The notes: generated by a model not told the origin, from the sequence alone. Counted from the first letter of the stretch, positions 26,943-34,580 are shown. The stretch is 55,343 bases of DNA from an uncultured Prevotellaceae bacterium (GCA_900320845.1 ONTS01000014.1:1-55343), one strand, 5' to 3'. Translations and numbers: made by a program.

Positions 26943-27626
26943 ATGAAACGTATTCTCCCCTGCCTGCGCTTACTTCTTATAAGCCTGCCCTTCTGCCTGT
27001 TACCGCTCACGGGTTGTGGCAGTAGCGACGGCAAAGAGACCATAGAGCACGACACATTGGCGCTGCTGACGACAAAGATACAGCAGTGTAGCCGTCTTTA
27101 CAGTGCCGAATACCGAGTGCGTAAGATTGTTACCCACGAGGATGCGGTACGTTTGCAGGGCTCACTGTTCAACCAGCAGTTCAGCATTACGATGCCTTTC
27201 AGCAGTCGCAAGCTTGCCGTACCCATTGATGCCACCCTGAAAGGATGCATAGACTTCTCCGCTTTCGGCAAAGACAACGTCCACCGTATAGGCAAAAAGA
27301 TAGAGTTAGTGTTGCCCGACCCACAAATCATACTCACATCGTCGCGCATCGACCACAGCAAGGTGAAGCGTTACGCCGCCCTGCTGCGCTCTAACTTTAC
27401 CGATAAGGAAATGACACACTTAGCTCAGGAAGGACGCAGGTCGATATTGGAAGACATTGCCAAGAGCGACATCGTGGAACGCACACGAATCAATGCCGCT
27501 CGTCTCCTCATTCCTATACTTATGCAGCTAGGTTTTGAGGAACAAGACATTACTGTAACCTATCGTAAGGACTTTGACGCCCAACAGCTGGATGTTCTTA
27601 CCCCATCTCCACAGCCAGGCCGATGA
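26943..27626 (+). CDS. DUF4230-like lipoprotein
   Basis: 227 residues. The signal ends in the lipobox PLTGC (Cys25); no later Met could serve, so the start at 26943 is firm. The body resembles DUF4230: TKIQQCSRLYSAEYRVRKIV, a hydrophobic core giving FDR-like strands (KIELVLPDPQIIL), and a C-terminal helical region with IPILMQLGF. Function unknown, probably periplasmic-facing. Its stop overlaps the next ATG (ATGA at 27623-27626), so the two proteins are translationally coupled. Confidence 0.78.
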   Translation: MKRILPCLRLLLISLPFCLLPLTGCGSSDGKETIEHDTLALLTTKIQQCSRLYSAEYRVRKIVTHEDAVRLQGSLFNQQFSITMPFSSRKLAVPIDATLKGCIDFSAFGKDNVHRIGKKIELVLPDPQIILTSSRIDHSKVKRYAALLRSNFTDKEMTHLAQEGRRSILEDIAKSDIVERTRINAARLLIPILMQLGFEEQDITVTYRKDFDAQQLDVLTPSPQPGR

Positions 27627-28294
27627 AACGTTTACACCTACAATCCCTTTCCCCTAAGAATATGCTACGTCTTGCCCTTGCCGTAGCCATCATGGTGCTG
27701 CTTGTGGTACTCATCAAGTGCGGCAAACCGTCTCTGCGCATTGCCAGCGACGGTACAACACGCCTCACACCTACACAGATTAAACAGATAAAGGACATCG
27801 GAGAATGGGAGTTTCTCACTATCGAGGACGAGGAAGTGGTAGACACCACCGCATCTTCGTTACTATCCACCCGTGAGTTGGTGCGCCTTTACTTCGGCAC
27901 CCTTCGCCTGGGCATCGACCTTCAGGAAGCAAGAAAAGAGTGGATAAGCCAGCATGGCGACACTGTCGTGGTGCTGTTGCCGCCTGTACGACTCCTCAGC
28001 GATGACTTCATAGACGAGGCTCGCACACAGACATTCTACGAGGATGGCAGTTGGACACCTTCCGACCATGCCCGTATGTATGCCAAGGCAAAGCGTATGA
28101 TGCTGAAGCGCTGTCTCACCAAGGAAAACTACACCAGCGCCGAGGCTGCCGCTACGGAACAGTTCTCACAGATGCTGCGTGCCATGGGCTTCCCCTTGTC
28201 ACGTATCACCTTCCAACCGCGCCCCAAGGCAAAGCCACTCAATGCCATTGAGCGATGGATAAAAAGACTGGAGGACCTGAAAGATGGCATATAA
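27623..28294 (+). CDS. DUF4230-like membrane-anchored protein
   Basis: 223 residues. A single membrane segment (about 14-32) follows a basic N-terminus, without a proper lipobox although Cys33 is present. The body parallels its upstream neighbour: DIGEWEFLTIEDEEVVDT, YFGTLRLGIDLQEA, VVVLLPPVRLLSDDFIDEA, then EQFSQMLRAMGFPLSRITF. Both genes look like DUF4230 members of the same topology, overlapping by 4 bases, and may form a heteromeric complex (inference). Confidence 0.78.
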   Translation: MKRLHLQSLSPKNMLRLALAVAIMVLLVVLIKCGKPSLRIASDGTTRLTPTQIKQIKDIGEWEFLTIEDEEVVDTTASSLLSTRELVRLYFGTLRLGIDLQEARKEWISQHGDTVVVLLPPVRLLSDDFIDEARTQTFYEDGSWTPSDHARMYAKAKRMMLKRCLTKENYTSAEAAATEQFSQMLRAMGFPLSRITFQPRPKAKPLNAIERWIKRLEDLKDGI

Positions 28295-28305
28295 GGTGTC
28301 CTTTC

Positions 28306-28415
28306 AACGGCTGGAAATATTACCAGCCGTTAACCATTGGGCATAATGGCAACAGCTGTCGGTATATAGAAATACTCGGAAAAGTCTGTATCTTCTTACT
28401 ATTCCGAGTATTTTT
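28306..28415. terminator. Two hairpins between convergent DUF4230 and queF genes
   Basis: First, AACGGCTGG (28306-28314) with CCAGCCGTT (28323-28331), without T tract. Second, AAATACTCGGAA (28370-28381) with TTCCGAGTATTT (28402-28413), followed by TT. The second is a good bidirectional terminator, having A/T runs on both sides. Confidence 0.8.
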
Positions 28416-28450
28416 CGTTTCTACGTAGGTAAGAACGGTGGGCGCAGTAT

Positions 28451-28906
28451 TTACTCGTGAGTTTCCAGTCGGCGTACGGCGAGCTCCTCATACTTCGTGT
28501 TTTTCCTGCCATAGTTGGCGTAAGGCCAGATGCTGATGCCTCCACGGGGAGTGAATCGGCCCTCCACCTCTATGTAACGCGGGTCCATCAGGCGGATAAG
28601 GTCCTTCATGATGGTGTTGACGCAGTCTTCGTGGAAGTCGCCGTGGTTGCGGAAGGAGAAGAGATAGAGCTTCAGACTCTTGCTCTCTACCATCAGTTGG
28701 TCGGGAATGTAGCTTATTCGTATCTCAGCGAAGTCGGGCTGGCCGGTGATGGGACACAACGAGGTGAACTCCGGGCAGTTGAAACGCACCCAATAGTCGT
28801 TGTCGGGATGCTGATTCTGAAACACTTCCAACACGGAGGTGGTATAGTCGAATTTGTAGTCGGTTGCTTTGCCGAGCTGTTGCAGATTTTCTTGCGAACG
28901 ATTCAT
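28451..28906 (-). CDS. queF: NADPH-dependent 7-cyano-7-deazaguanine reductase
   Basis: 151 residues, the short unimodular QueF type. The active-site motif [16 protein letters not shown] carries Cys51 and Asp58; [21 protein letters not shown] is the substrate-binding and NADPH-side signature. It reduces the preQ0 nitrile to preQ1 for queuosine modification of tRNA. It is 95 bases downstream of the queuosine-precursor transporter gene on the same strand, so probably read through from the riboswitch-controlled promoter at 29767-29796. Confidence 0.96.
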   Translation of the reverse strand: MNRSQENLQQLGKATDYKFDYTTSVLEVFQNQHPDNDYWVRFNCPEFTSLCPITGQPDFAEIRISYIPDQLMVESKSLKLYLFSFRNHGDFHEDCVNTIMKDLIRLMDPRYIEVEGRFTPRGGISIWPYANYGRKNTKYEELAVRRLETHE

Positions 28907-29001
28907 ATCGAGTTGATTTACTGTTGACGATTGACGGTTATAGTTTCTGGGCTATTTTGTCGTGCCGAAGTATGCCCTGTCGGCAGTTGTTGAGCAGCGG
29001 C

Positions 29002-29691
29002 TCAGATGTTAAACACCTTCCAGACAGAGTAGCTGATTCCATGGTCGAAGACATCGCTATTCTCATAACGTTTCACATAGCGTACCACGCGTATGGTTAG
29101 GGGTAGCACAGCCACTTCGTATGTGGTCTTGAGCACCACCTGCCATAACACCATCTGCGGCATTTCTTCAAAGGGAATGACGCCACCGAGCGCCAATGGA
29201 AAGAAGATGAGCGAGTCGATGGTTTCTCCTGCAAGCGAACTGGATACGGCTCGCAGTGAAAAGCGCTTGCCTTCGGAGCGAATCTTCATTCGACTCATGA
29301 TGTATGCGTTGACAAACGAGCCTATCAGGAATGCGAGGAACGACGCCGCAGCGATACGCGGTGCCAGACCAAATACGCCATGGAACCCTTCGGCATTGTC
29401 ATAGTATGGTGCTGCGGGGATGATATCGCACAACGCACCCATGATGACGAAGAAGAAGTTCATGGCAAAGCCCGTCCATATCAGCAGGCGTGCCTTTCTG
29501 AAGCCCCATACCTCGCACACGCAATCGTTGACAATGTAGGAAACGGGAAAGATGATGACGCCACCAGTGACATTGATGGGACCAATGGCAATCTGCTTGG
29601 TGGCGAAAAGATTGGCTGCTATCAAGCAGACACAAAAAAGTATGCTCAACAACAAAAAGAGCACACTCACAGAAGGTTGTTTATTGTTCAT
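29002..29691 (-). CDS. Queuosine precursor transporter (YhhQ/DUF165 family)
   Basis: 229 residues with six or so hydrophobic segments. Family signatures: AANLFATKQIAI, VTGGVIIFPVSYIVNDCVCEVWGF, SFVNAYIMSRMK and AVSSSLAGETIDSLIFFP. YhhQ proteins take up queuine-pathway precursors (preQ0/preQ1). A preQ1-I riboswitch ends only 5 bases before the start codon, which independently supports the substrate. queF follows on the same strand. Confidence 0.95.
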   Translation of the reverse strand: MNNKQPSVSVLFLLLSILFCVCLIAANLFATKQIAIGPINVTGGVIIFPVSYIVNDCVCEVWGFRKARLLIWTGFAMNFFFVIMGALCDIIPAAPYYDNAEGFHGVFGLAPRIAAASFLAFLIGSFVNAYIMSRMKIRSEGKRFSLRAVSSSLAGETIDSLIFFPLALGGVIPFEEMPQMVLWQVVLKTTYEVAVLPLTIRVVRYVKRYENSDVFDHGISYSVWKVFNI

Positions 29692-29694
29692 TGT

Positions 29695-29728
29695 TTCTAG
29701 TTTTTTAAGAGGTAGCTAGCACTCTGTG
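29695..29728 (-). promoter_or_regulatory. preQ1-I riboswitch
   Basis: Read on the minus strand: CAGAG, TG, CTAGCTA, CCTCT, then TAAAAAACTAG. AGAG pairs with CTCT to form P1. The CTAGCTA loop and the A-rich tail AAAAAACTAG, which makes the pseudoknot, are nearly identical to the classical preQ1 class I aptamer. It ends 5 bases before the yhhQ start, so ligand binding would hide the translation start (inference from position). Confidence 0.88.
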
Positions 29729-29766
29729 ATACGCATTGCCACTCCACGTGGCGCTTGTTGCGGCTG

Positions 29767-29796
29767 CAAAAGTAGATATATTTTTTGTCATACAAC
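29767..29796 (-). promoter_or_regulatory. Promoter of the preQ1 riboswitch, transporter and queF
   Basis: On the minus strand GTTG (29796-29793), 18 bases, TACTTTTG (29774-29767) followed by CAGC, the extended -7 form. The leader of about 70 bases contains the riboswitch. Confidence 0.7.
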
Positions 29797-29905
29797 TGCA
29801 ACAGCCCCAAAAAAAATATAACACTCACCTTGTCAGAAAAGCCAGTACTTCGGATGACAAGCACAGAATTTATCTGCCGGATAGTACTCCATTTCAGATT
29901 ATTAT

Positions 29906-29913
29906 TATCTTTG
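29906..29913 (+). promoter_or_regulatory. Promoter -7 element for the thioredoxin-like gene
   Basis: TATCTTTG followed by TAGC; a clear extended -7 box with poor -33. It gives a leader of about 100 bases before the ATG at 30021. Nothing else is recognised between 29800 and 30020. Confidence 0.6.
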
Positions 29914-30020
29914 TAGCGTGAACATGGTTAGCATTTCACGGAAAATAAAGGCTTTATTCTGCTTCAGAGGAGGCTGAACGAAAGAACAAGTATCCTTAAA
30001 AAACACAATACATTAAACCT

Positions 30021-31097
30021 ATGAAACGACTCATCACCATGGTTCTGCTGCTGGGTAGCATACTTACAGCGCAGGCACAGACAACATTCGTAGTCAAGGG
30101 TACCGCACCCGCTGACGTAAAGACCCTCACCCTGCTGAACATAGACGGCCGTCGCACGCTGATTAAGGAGATTCCCGTCAGCGACGGCAAGTTCGAGTTT
30201 GCCTATACAGGCGGAAAAGAGCACCAGCTGTTGGCTTTGGCAGACGAAAAGGAATACATTCCCTTTCTCTTGGCAGACAAGCTGGTAGAGATAGACTGGG
30301 CTGACCGCAAGATAGTGAATGGTAGCGCCGACAACATACTCATCTCCGCTATGGAACGCGAATTTGCGGCTATCGACAAGCAAGCAATGGACGAATATGA
30401 GCAGCGTTTGTCAGCCAGCAATGCCACACCCGAACAACAAAAGGCATTGCAGGCAGCTCTCGTGGAGGAACTTTCCAACCGTGTGGCACAGCAGAAGATT
30501 GCCACTTTGATGCAAAAGAAAGATACGCCCGCAGTGGTTCCCTTCCTCTCCGAGCTAATGTACAACATGGACTACGACCAACTGTCTGAGTTTATGAAGC
30601 CCGAGCATGCATACTACGACTATCCGTGCCTGACACAGGCAAAACGTTTTTACCAATCGCTCGCCAAGAAGCGCCCAGGACTGCAGTATACCGACCTGAC
30701 CATGAATGATCCCGACGGAAAAGCACTCAAACTGTCCGACTATGTAGGAAAACACAAGCTGGTGCTCATCGACTTCTGGGCTAGCTGGTGCGGTCCGTGC
30801 CGCCGAGAGATGCCCGTCGTGGTGGAGTCGTACAAGCGTTTCCGCGACAAAGGCTACGAGATTGTTGGCGTATCGTTCGACAATAAAGCCGATGCATGGA
30901 AAGGAGCACTCACACAAATGGGCATGACATGGCCGCAGATGTCTGACCTGAAAGGCTGGCAGTGCGCTGCCGCCGAACCATACGGTGTGATGTCGATTCC
31001 TTCCAACGTACTCGTAGACAGCAACGGAGTCATCGTCGCATGCGACCTCAGAGGACAAAACCTCATTAAGAAGCTCGAAGAACTGCTGGAAAAATAA
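30021..31097 (+). CDS. TlpA-like thioredoxin-fold protein with N-terminal DUF4369-type domain
   Basis: 358 residues. Signal peptide 1-19 (ending AQAQ). An N-terminal beta domain (about 20-110: FVVKGTAPADVKTLTLLNIDG, VSDGKFEFAY, LVEIDW) is of DUF4369 type. A helical linker (110-225) leads to a TlpA/AhpC-type thioredoxin domain with the redox motif WCGPC at 256-260 and the cis-Pro loop MSIPSNVLVD. It is a periplasmic thiol-disulfide oxidoreductase. Three shorter genes that resemble its N-terminal half, without the thioredoxin part, follow at 31234-33241. Confidence 0.92.
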   Translation: MKRLITMVLLLGSILTAQAQTTFVVKGTAPADVKTLTLLNIDGRRTLIKEIPVSDGKFEFAYTGGKEHQLLALADEKEYIPFLLADKLVEIDWADRKIVNGSADNILISAMEREFAAIDKQAMDEYEQRLSASNATPEQQKALQAALVEELSNRVAQQKIATLMQKKDTPAVVPFLSELMYNMDYDQLSEFMKPEHAYYDYPCLTQAKRFYQSLAKKRPGLQYTDLTMNDPDGKALKLSDYVGKHKLVLIDFWASWCGPCRREMPVVVESYKRFRDKGYEIVGVSFDNKADAWKGALTQMGMTWPQMSDLKGWQCAAAEPYGVMSIPSNVLVDSNGVIVACDLRGQNLIKKLEELLEK

Positions 31098-31233
31098 TTA
31101 ATAAAAGAGAAAGCTGGGAGTAGGCAGCCGGCAACTGAATTGAAAAGCCAATCCATCTGAGCACACCTTTCAACAACCGACCCCATTCTCCCCCCTTATT
31201 TTCCTCACTCACCTTTCATTTCCTATCCCCCCC

Positions 31234-31902
31234 ATGAAACACATCCTCGTAGCCATCGCCCTGCTGTGCAGCATGACAACAGCAGCCAAGAAAGTGAAAG
31301 TAACCATCGTCGGCACCAACGTGCAATGGCATACCGACGTGCGCATCATCGTCAACGAACAGCCTGCCGACTTCCACCATGCCTATGTCGACAACGGACA
31401 GTTTGCCATCACACTGAAGGTGGAGAAGGGCTCCTTCATCCGTTTGGCCCCCTACAAGACGGAGCCTATGGGCAACGGCACACGCCGGGTGGTGCGCGAC
31501 TTCTCCACCAACTCACGCGAGGGTATCGTCCTTGTGGCCGAAGGCGGCAAGGTGAAGGTAAACATGGACAGCGGCGACATCAAGGGCTCCCCGCTGAGCC
31601 ACACCTTACAGCAGCAGCGAGCCACACTGAAACGCATGGAACGCACCATCGACGAACTGCGCAATCCGCCACGTGGCAAACGCTTCACGCCCGAGGAATG
31701 GGCGGAGCGCGAGCGACAAGCCAAGCAGATGGAAGAAGCATGGCAACAACAGGTGGAGAAATATATGGCAGAGACAGACACTACTACCCTGCCTGCCTGG
31801 TACGCACACAATTACCCCTTCTGCCGACAAGGAGGAGTCTACCACGCAGCACAAGCAAAGAAAGCAGCATGGCTCAAGCACCCCATACTGAAAACCCACT
31901 AA
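31234..31902 (+). CDS. Secreted DUF4369-like protein, tandem paralogue 1
   Basis: 222 residues. A signal peptide (1-18, ending TTAA) precedes a beta domain: VTIVGTNVQWHTDVRIIVNE, VDNGQFAITLKVEKGSFIRL, VNMDSGDIKGSPLSHTL. A charged helical stretch (about 125-180) and a C-terminal PAWYAHN ... WLKHPIL follow. The beta domain has the same order of elements as the DUF4369-type part of the upstream TlpA-like protein. No cysteine motif, so no redox role. Paralogues 2 and 3 share IVNE, the SPL/GS step and the terminal W(L/M)KHxIL. Confidence 0.78.
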   Translation: MKHILVAIALLCSMTTAAKKVKVTIVGTNVQWHTDVRIIVNEQPADFHHAYVDNGQFAITLKVEKGSFIRLAPYKTEPMGNGTRRVVRDFSTNSREGIVLVAEGGKVKVNMDSGDIKGSPLSHTLQQQRATLKRMERTIDELRNPPRGKRFTPEEWAERERQAKQMEEAWQQQVEKYMAETDTTTLPAWYAHNYPFCRQGGVYHAAQAKKAAWLKHPILKTH

Positions 31903-31914
31903 CACTATCACACC

Positions 31915-32547
31915 ATGAAAAACAGTTTCATCCTCTCACTTGCCCTGGCATGGACCACACTCACCGCATGTGCCAAGGCGATAGACGTCACCATTGAGGG
32001 CACACACTACGACTATGTGGAAGAAGTGTACCTCATCGTCAACGAAGACACCGCCCATGCGCAACTGGTGCCGCTCAAAGACGGACACTTCAAGACCACC
32101 ATCCGCGTCAACCGCAACGACTTCATCCGCATAAGCAGGTCGAAATATCTCGACAAGGAAACACGCAACGTGGTCATAGCCGACAGCAAAAGCATCACTG
32201 TCAACCTGTATATGGGAACCGTGGAAGGCTCCGAGCAGTCGAAACTGCTCAACGACTGTCTGCTGGAAATAGAACGCTCGGGCCCCGGAACATTCCATAT
32301 CGACTACTTCGGCGACGACCCTGCCGTGTGGGAAAAGATAAGAGCGGACGAACAAGCCACCCGAAAGAGGATGGAAATGCACCAGCAAGAAATTATCAGA
32401 CAAAAGATAATCGACAATGCCGACAATCTCATCCCTGCCTGGCTGGTACGCACACAGACGGACATTCCGGCAGCATTCTTGAGCACGGCAACAAAAAGCA
32501 AGCCCAAATGGATGAAACATCCGATACTGACAGGCAAAAAGAAATAA
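31915..32547 (+). CDS. Secreted DUF4369-like protein, tandem paralogue 2
   Basis: 210 residues, 12 bases after paralogue 1. Signal peptide 1-20. Conserved elements: VTIEGTHYDYVEEVYLIVNE, LKDGHFKTTIRVNRNDFIRI, TRNVVIADSKSITVNLYMG, VEGSEQSKLLND, then IPAWLVRTQ and KWMKHPIL at the end. A single Cys at about residue 20 precedes AKAID, but the context (LTACAKA) could also be a lipobox, so lipidation is possible here and not in the other two. Function unknown. Confidence 0.76.
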   Translation: MKNSFILSLALAWTTLTACAKAIDVTIEGTHYDYVEEVYLIVNEDTAHAQLVPLKDGHFKTTIRVNRNDFIRISRSKYLDKETRNVVIADSKSITVNLYMGTVEGSEQSKLLNDCLLEIERSGPGTFHIDYFGDDPAVWEKIRADEQATRKRMEMHQQEIIRQKIIDNADNLIPAWLVRTQTDIPAAFLSTATKSKPKWMKHPILTGKKK

Positions 32548-32551
32548 CACA

Positions 32552-33241
32552 ATGAGACTCCGTCACCTATTCATCGCCTGCCTGCTACTCGTAGCAGCAG
32601 CAGCCAGCGCCAAGCAAGTAAAAATCACGGTCAACATCCTCGCCCCGCAACACCGCGACAGCGTTTACCTCGTCGTCAACGAAGATATGGCACACTACAT
32701 CGCCCTGCCCATAGAGAACGGCGAGGTGCATGCCACTTTGAAGTTGGAGAAAGGTGCCTTCGTGCGCGCCAACTGGGAACTGAGCGAGCGCATCTACGTG
32801 CAGACCATCTTCATCGTCGACGGCAAGAGTGTCGACATCAACCTGCGACGCGCCAGCGTGAAAGGCTCGCCACTCAACAACCGCTTCTTCCAACACGTGC
32901 ACACCATCGACAGCGTAGTCAACAGCCGACTGTATATCGACCCGCCACACAGTAACGACCCGCAAAGGCAGAAGGAGATAATGGAAAACTTCCGTGCCGC
33001 CACTCAGGCCGAGGGCCAACGCATACAGATAGAGACGAGCCGCATGTTGGACATCATCTTCATGAACGAGAAGGACAATATCATCCCGGCATGGTTCGTA
33101 TTCCAGTACTACGACGCCCGCCAGAAGGTGCCCTACTATGCCAATACGAAGAAGCCGCAGCCGTGGATGAAGCACAACATCCTGCAGCAGAAGGCAGAAG
33201 AACTGGCAATAATAATGAAGAACGCGCTGGGCAACAAGTAG
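32552..33241 (+). CDS. Secreted DUF4369-like protein, tandem paralogue 3
   Basis: 229 residues, 4 bases after paralogue 2. Signal peptide 1-20 (ending AAASA). VKITVNILAPQHRDSVYLVVNE, IENGEVHATLKLEKGAFVRA, VDINLRRASVKGSPLNNRF, then IIPAWFVFQYY and PWMKHNIL. It carries about 20 extra C-terminal residues relative to its sisters. It ends the operon; a long terminator hairpin follows at 33312. Confidence 0.76.
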   Translation: MRLRHLFIACLLLVAAAASAKQVKITVNILAPQHRDSVYLVVNEDMAHYIALPIENGEVHATLKLEKGAFVRANWELSERIYVQTIFIVDGKSVDINLRRASVKGSPLNNRFFQHVHTIDSVVNSRLYIDPPHSNDPQRQKEIMENFRAATQAEGQRIQIETSRMLDIIFMNEKDNIIPAWFVFQYYDARQKVPYYANTKKPQPWMKHNILQQKAEELAIIMKNALGNK

Positions 33242-33311
33242 ACAGCACCCGTTTGCAGAACTTTCGGCGCACGAAAGAGCCCCGAACAATCCGTCATCTG
33301 GGCACAACAAG

Positions 33312-33359
33312 AAAGCAATATCACTGATTTTAGTTACCAAAATCAGTGATATTGCTTTT
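33312..33359. terminator. Very long perfect terminator hairpin
   Basis: A 20-base arm (33312-33331) is perfectly complementary to 33339-33358, with a 7-base loop and T/A ends on both sides (AAAGC...GCTTTT). It closes the TlpA-like/paralogue operon and insulates the following promoter. Confidence 0.9.
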
Positions 33360-33431
33360 CAACTGTTCCACAACAGACATACCAATCGGCACCGACGACA
33401 TGGAAAAGAGAGAACTTTTCAGCGTATAATT

Positions 33432-33461
33432 CTTGTTTGTCACGACTGTTTCCTACCTTTG
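33432..33461 (+). promoter_or_regulatory. Promoter of the structured RNA region
   Basis: CTTG (33432-33435), 18 bases, TACCTTTG (33454-33461) followed by TAGC, the extended -7 form. Confidence 0.75.
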
Positions 33462-33656
33462 TAGCGGACCGGGGCAAATTCCCTGTCCGCTACTTTGTTG
33501 AATATCGAAGCGTTATGCTCGACTTGCTGACGGAAATGTGAGAAACTTCTGTTGAGACGCAAGGCAGGTATGACGGTTCGCGCTAATAGCGTGGACTGTT
33601 TGCTGCGTCTCCGTCTCAAGGTCATTCTCACAACCTCCGTCAGAAGAAGCAGCATA
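33461..33656 (+). ncRNA. Structured RNA of unknown class (6S-like small RNA or long leader)
   Basis: A hairpin sits at the expected transcript start (GTAGCGGAC 33461-33469 with GTCCGCTAC 33485-33493). Then comes a rod of nested helices: TATGCT 33514-33519/AGCATA 33651-33656; CTGACGGA 33527-33534/TCCGTCAG 33636-33643; TGTGAGAA 33537-33544/TTCTCACA 33625-33632; TTGAGAC 33552-33558/GTCTCAA 33613-33619 (or GAGAC with the duplicate GTCTC at 33607-33611); GCAAGGCAG 33559-33567/CTGTTTGC 33596-33603; and an inner hairpin at 33579-33593. Length near 190 bases and the rod shape recall 6S RNA, but the 5' end does not pair with the 3' end. No terminator is visible, so it could be the leader of the gene at 33720. 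Confidence 0.6.
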
Positions 33657-33719
33657 CCAGTGCCACGCATCTCACGTCAATACGGGTCGGAAGGCACAGG
33701 GAAGACCCATCACTACACC

Positions 33720-34334
33720 ATGAAAAAGTTTTTGCTGCTCACCTTCTTTGCTGCCACCACACTCCATCTTTCGGCGCAAAGCGAAGTCACCAAGTTCCTC
33801 GGCATCCCCGTTGACGGCACAAAGTCCGCCATGATAGAGAAACTGAAGGCAAAAGGGTTTACCTGGAATGCCCGTCAGGAGTGTCTTGAAGGAGAATTTA
33901 ACGGAGAAGACGTTTATCTCAGAATTGTCACGAATAACGGAAAAGTACGGAGAGTTTTTGTAGTGGACAAATATAATAGGAGCGAAGGACAAATACGTAT
34001 ACGCTTCAATAATTTGGTTTCACAGTTTGAAAGAAATGATAAATACGAGCAACCCTCGTTATTTCCTCAAGATTACACACTGTCTGATGATGAAGATATT
34101 AGTTACGAAATGACTGTTCACAGCAAGCAATATCAAGCATCTTATTGTCAAATGCCGCAAAAACGGGATGTTGACAGTATGTCGGATGAAGAAAAAGAAA
34201 TGTATGTACAACAGCGATATGATGCGCTGATGAACAATATTGTTTGGTTTAGAATTGGAAGAGACATTAATGAATATTATATCTGCATCTATTACGACAA
34301 TGAGCGCAATCATGCACAGGGAGAAGACCTGTAA
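33720..34334 (+). CDS. Secreted hypothetical protein
   Basis: 204 residues from the ATG at 33720. The frame is open upstream to 33552, but that part is the structured RNA and has no coding character. Signal peptide 1-20 (ending LHLSAQ). Then SEVTKFLGIPVDGTKSAMIEKLKAKGFTW, a start I have seen on uncharacterised exported Bacteroidales proteins; no function is known to me. From about 33890 the DNA becomes clearly more A/T-rich than its neighbours (codons AAT, ATA, AAA dominate), so part or all of the gene may be a later arrival. Confidence 0.75.
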   Translation: MKKFLLLTFFAATTLHLSAQSEVTKFLGIPVDGTKSAMIEKLKAKGFTWNARQECLEGEFNGEDVYLRIVTNNGKVRRVFVVDKYNRSEGQIRIRFNNLVSQFERNDKYEQPSLFPQDYTLSDDEDISYEMTVHSKQYQASYCQMPQKRDVDSMSDEEKEMYVQQRYDALMNNIVWFRIGRDINEYYICIYYDNERNHAQGEDL

Positions 34335-34506
34335 TCAAATTTATTAATCACTTTAATACCATTATTGGTATCCAATAACATTTCTCCGTCTTTTCTTTTT
34401 GACTACAAGGCCTTTATCCGGTTTGTGAGCTAAAACATAGGCGAATGGGTGAGAATCTGTCGCTGAAAGTTAAGACATTGTTTTCCGAAAGGAGTTCTTT
34501 CCCAAT

Positions 34507-34580
34507 GCAATCTCGTCGAGTTTGGTAACCAATCTCGACGAGATTGGTATGGAAAGTCGACGAGATTGGTTCGTGAAAGG
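34507..34580 (+). repeat. 22-base-period intergenic repeat, copy C (three units)
   Basis: Three units spaced 22 bases: AATCTCGTCGAGTTTGGT, AATCTCGACGAGATTGGT, AAAGTCGACGAGATTGGT, followed by TCGTGAAAGGGGAA. The third shares 19 identical bases with copy A on the opposite strand. Each unit is an odd palindrome with a variable central A/T. Confidence 0.8.

Noticed and set aside
32585-33340. 251-codon open frame on the minus strand
   Set aside because: Antisense to paralogue 3 and running into the terminator hairpin; the plus-strand genes share conserved motifs, this does not.
33552-33719. N-terminal extension of the secreted hypothetical protein
   Set aside because: The stretch is explained by nested RNA helices, and a good signal peptide starts at 33720.
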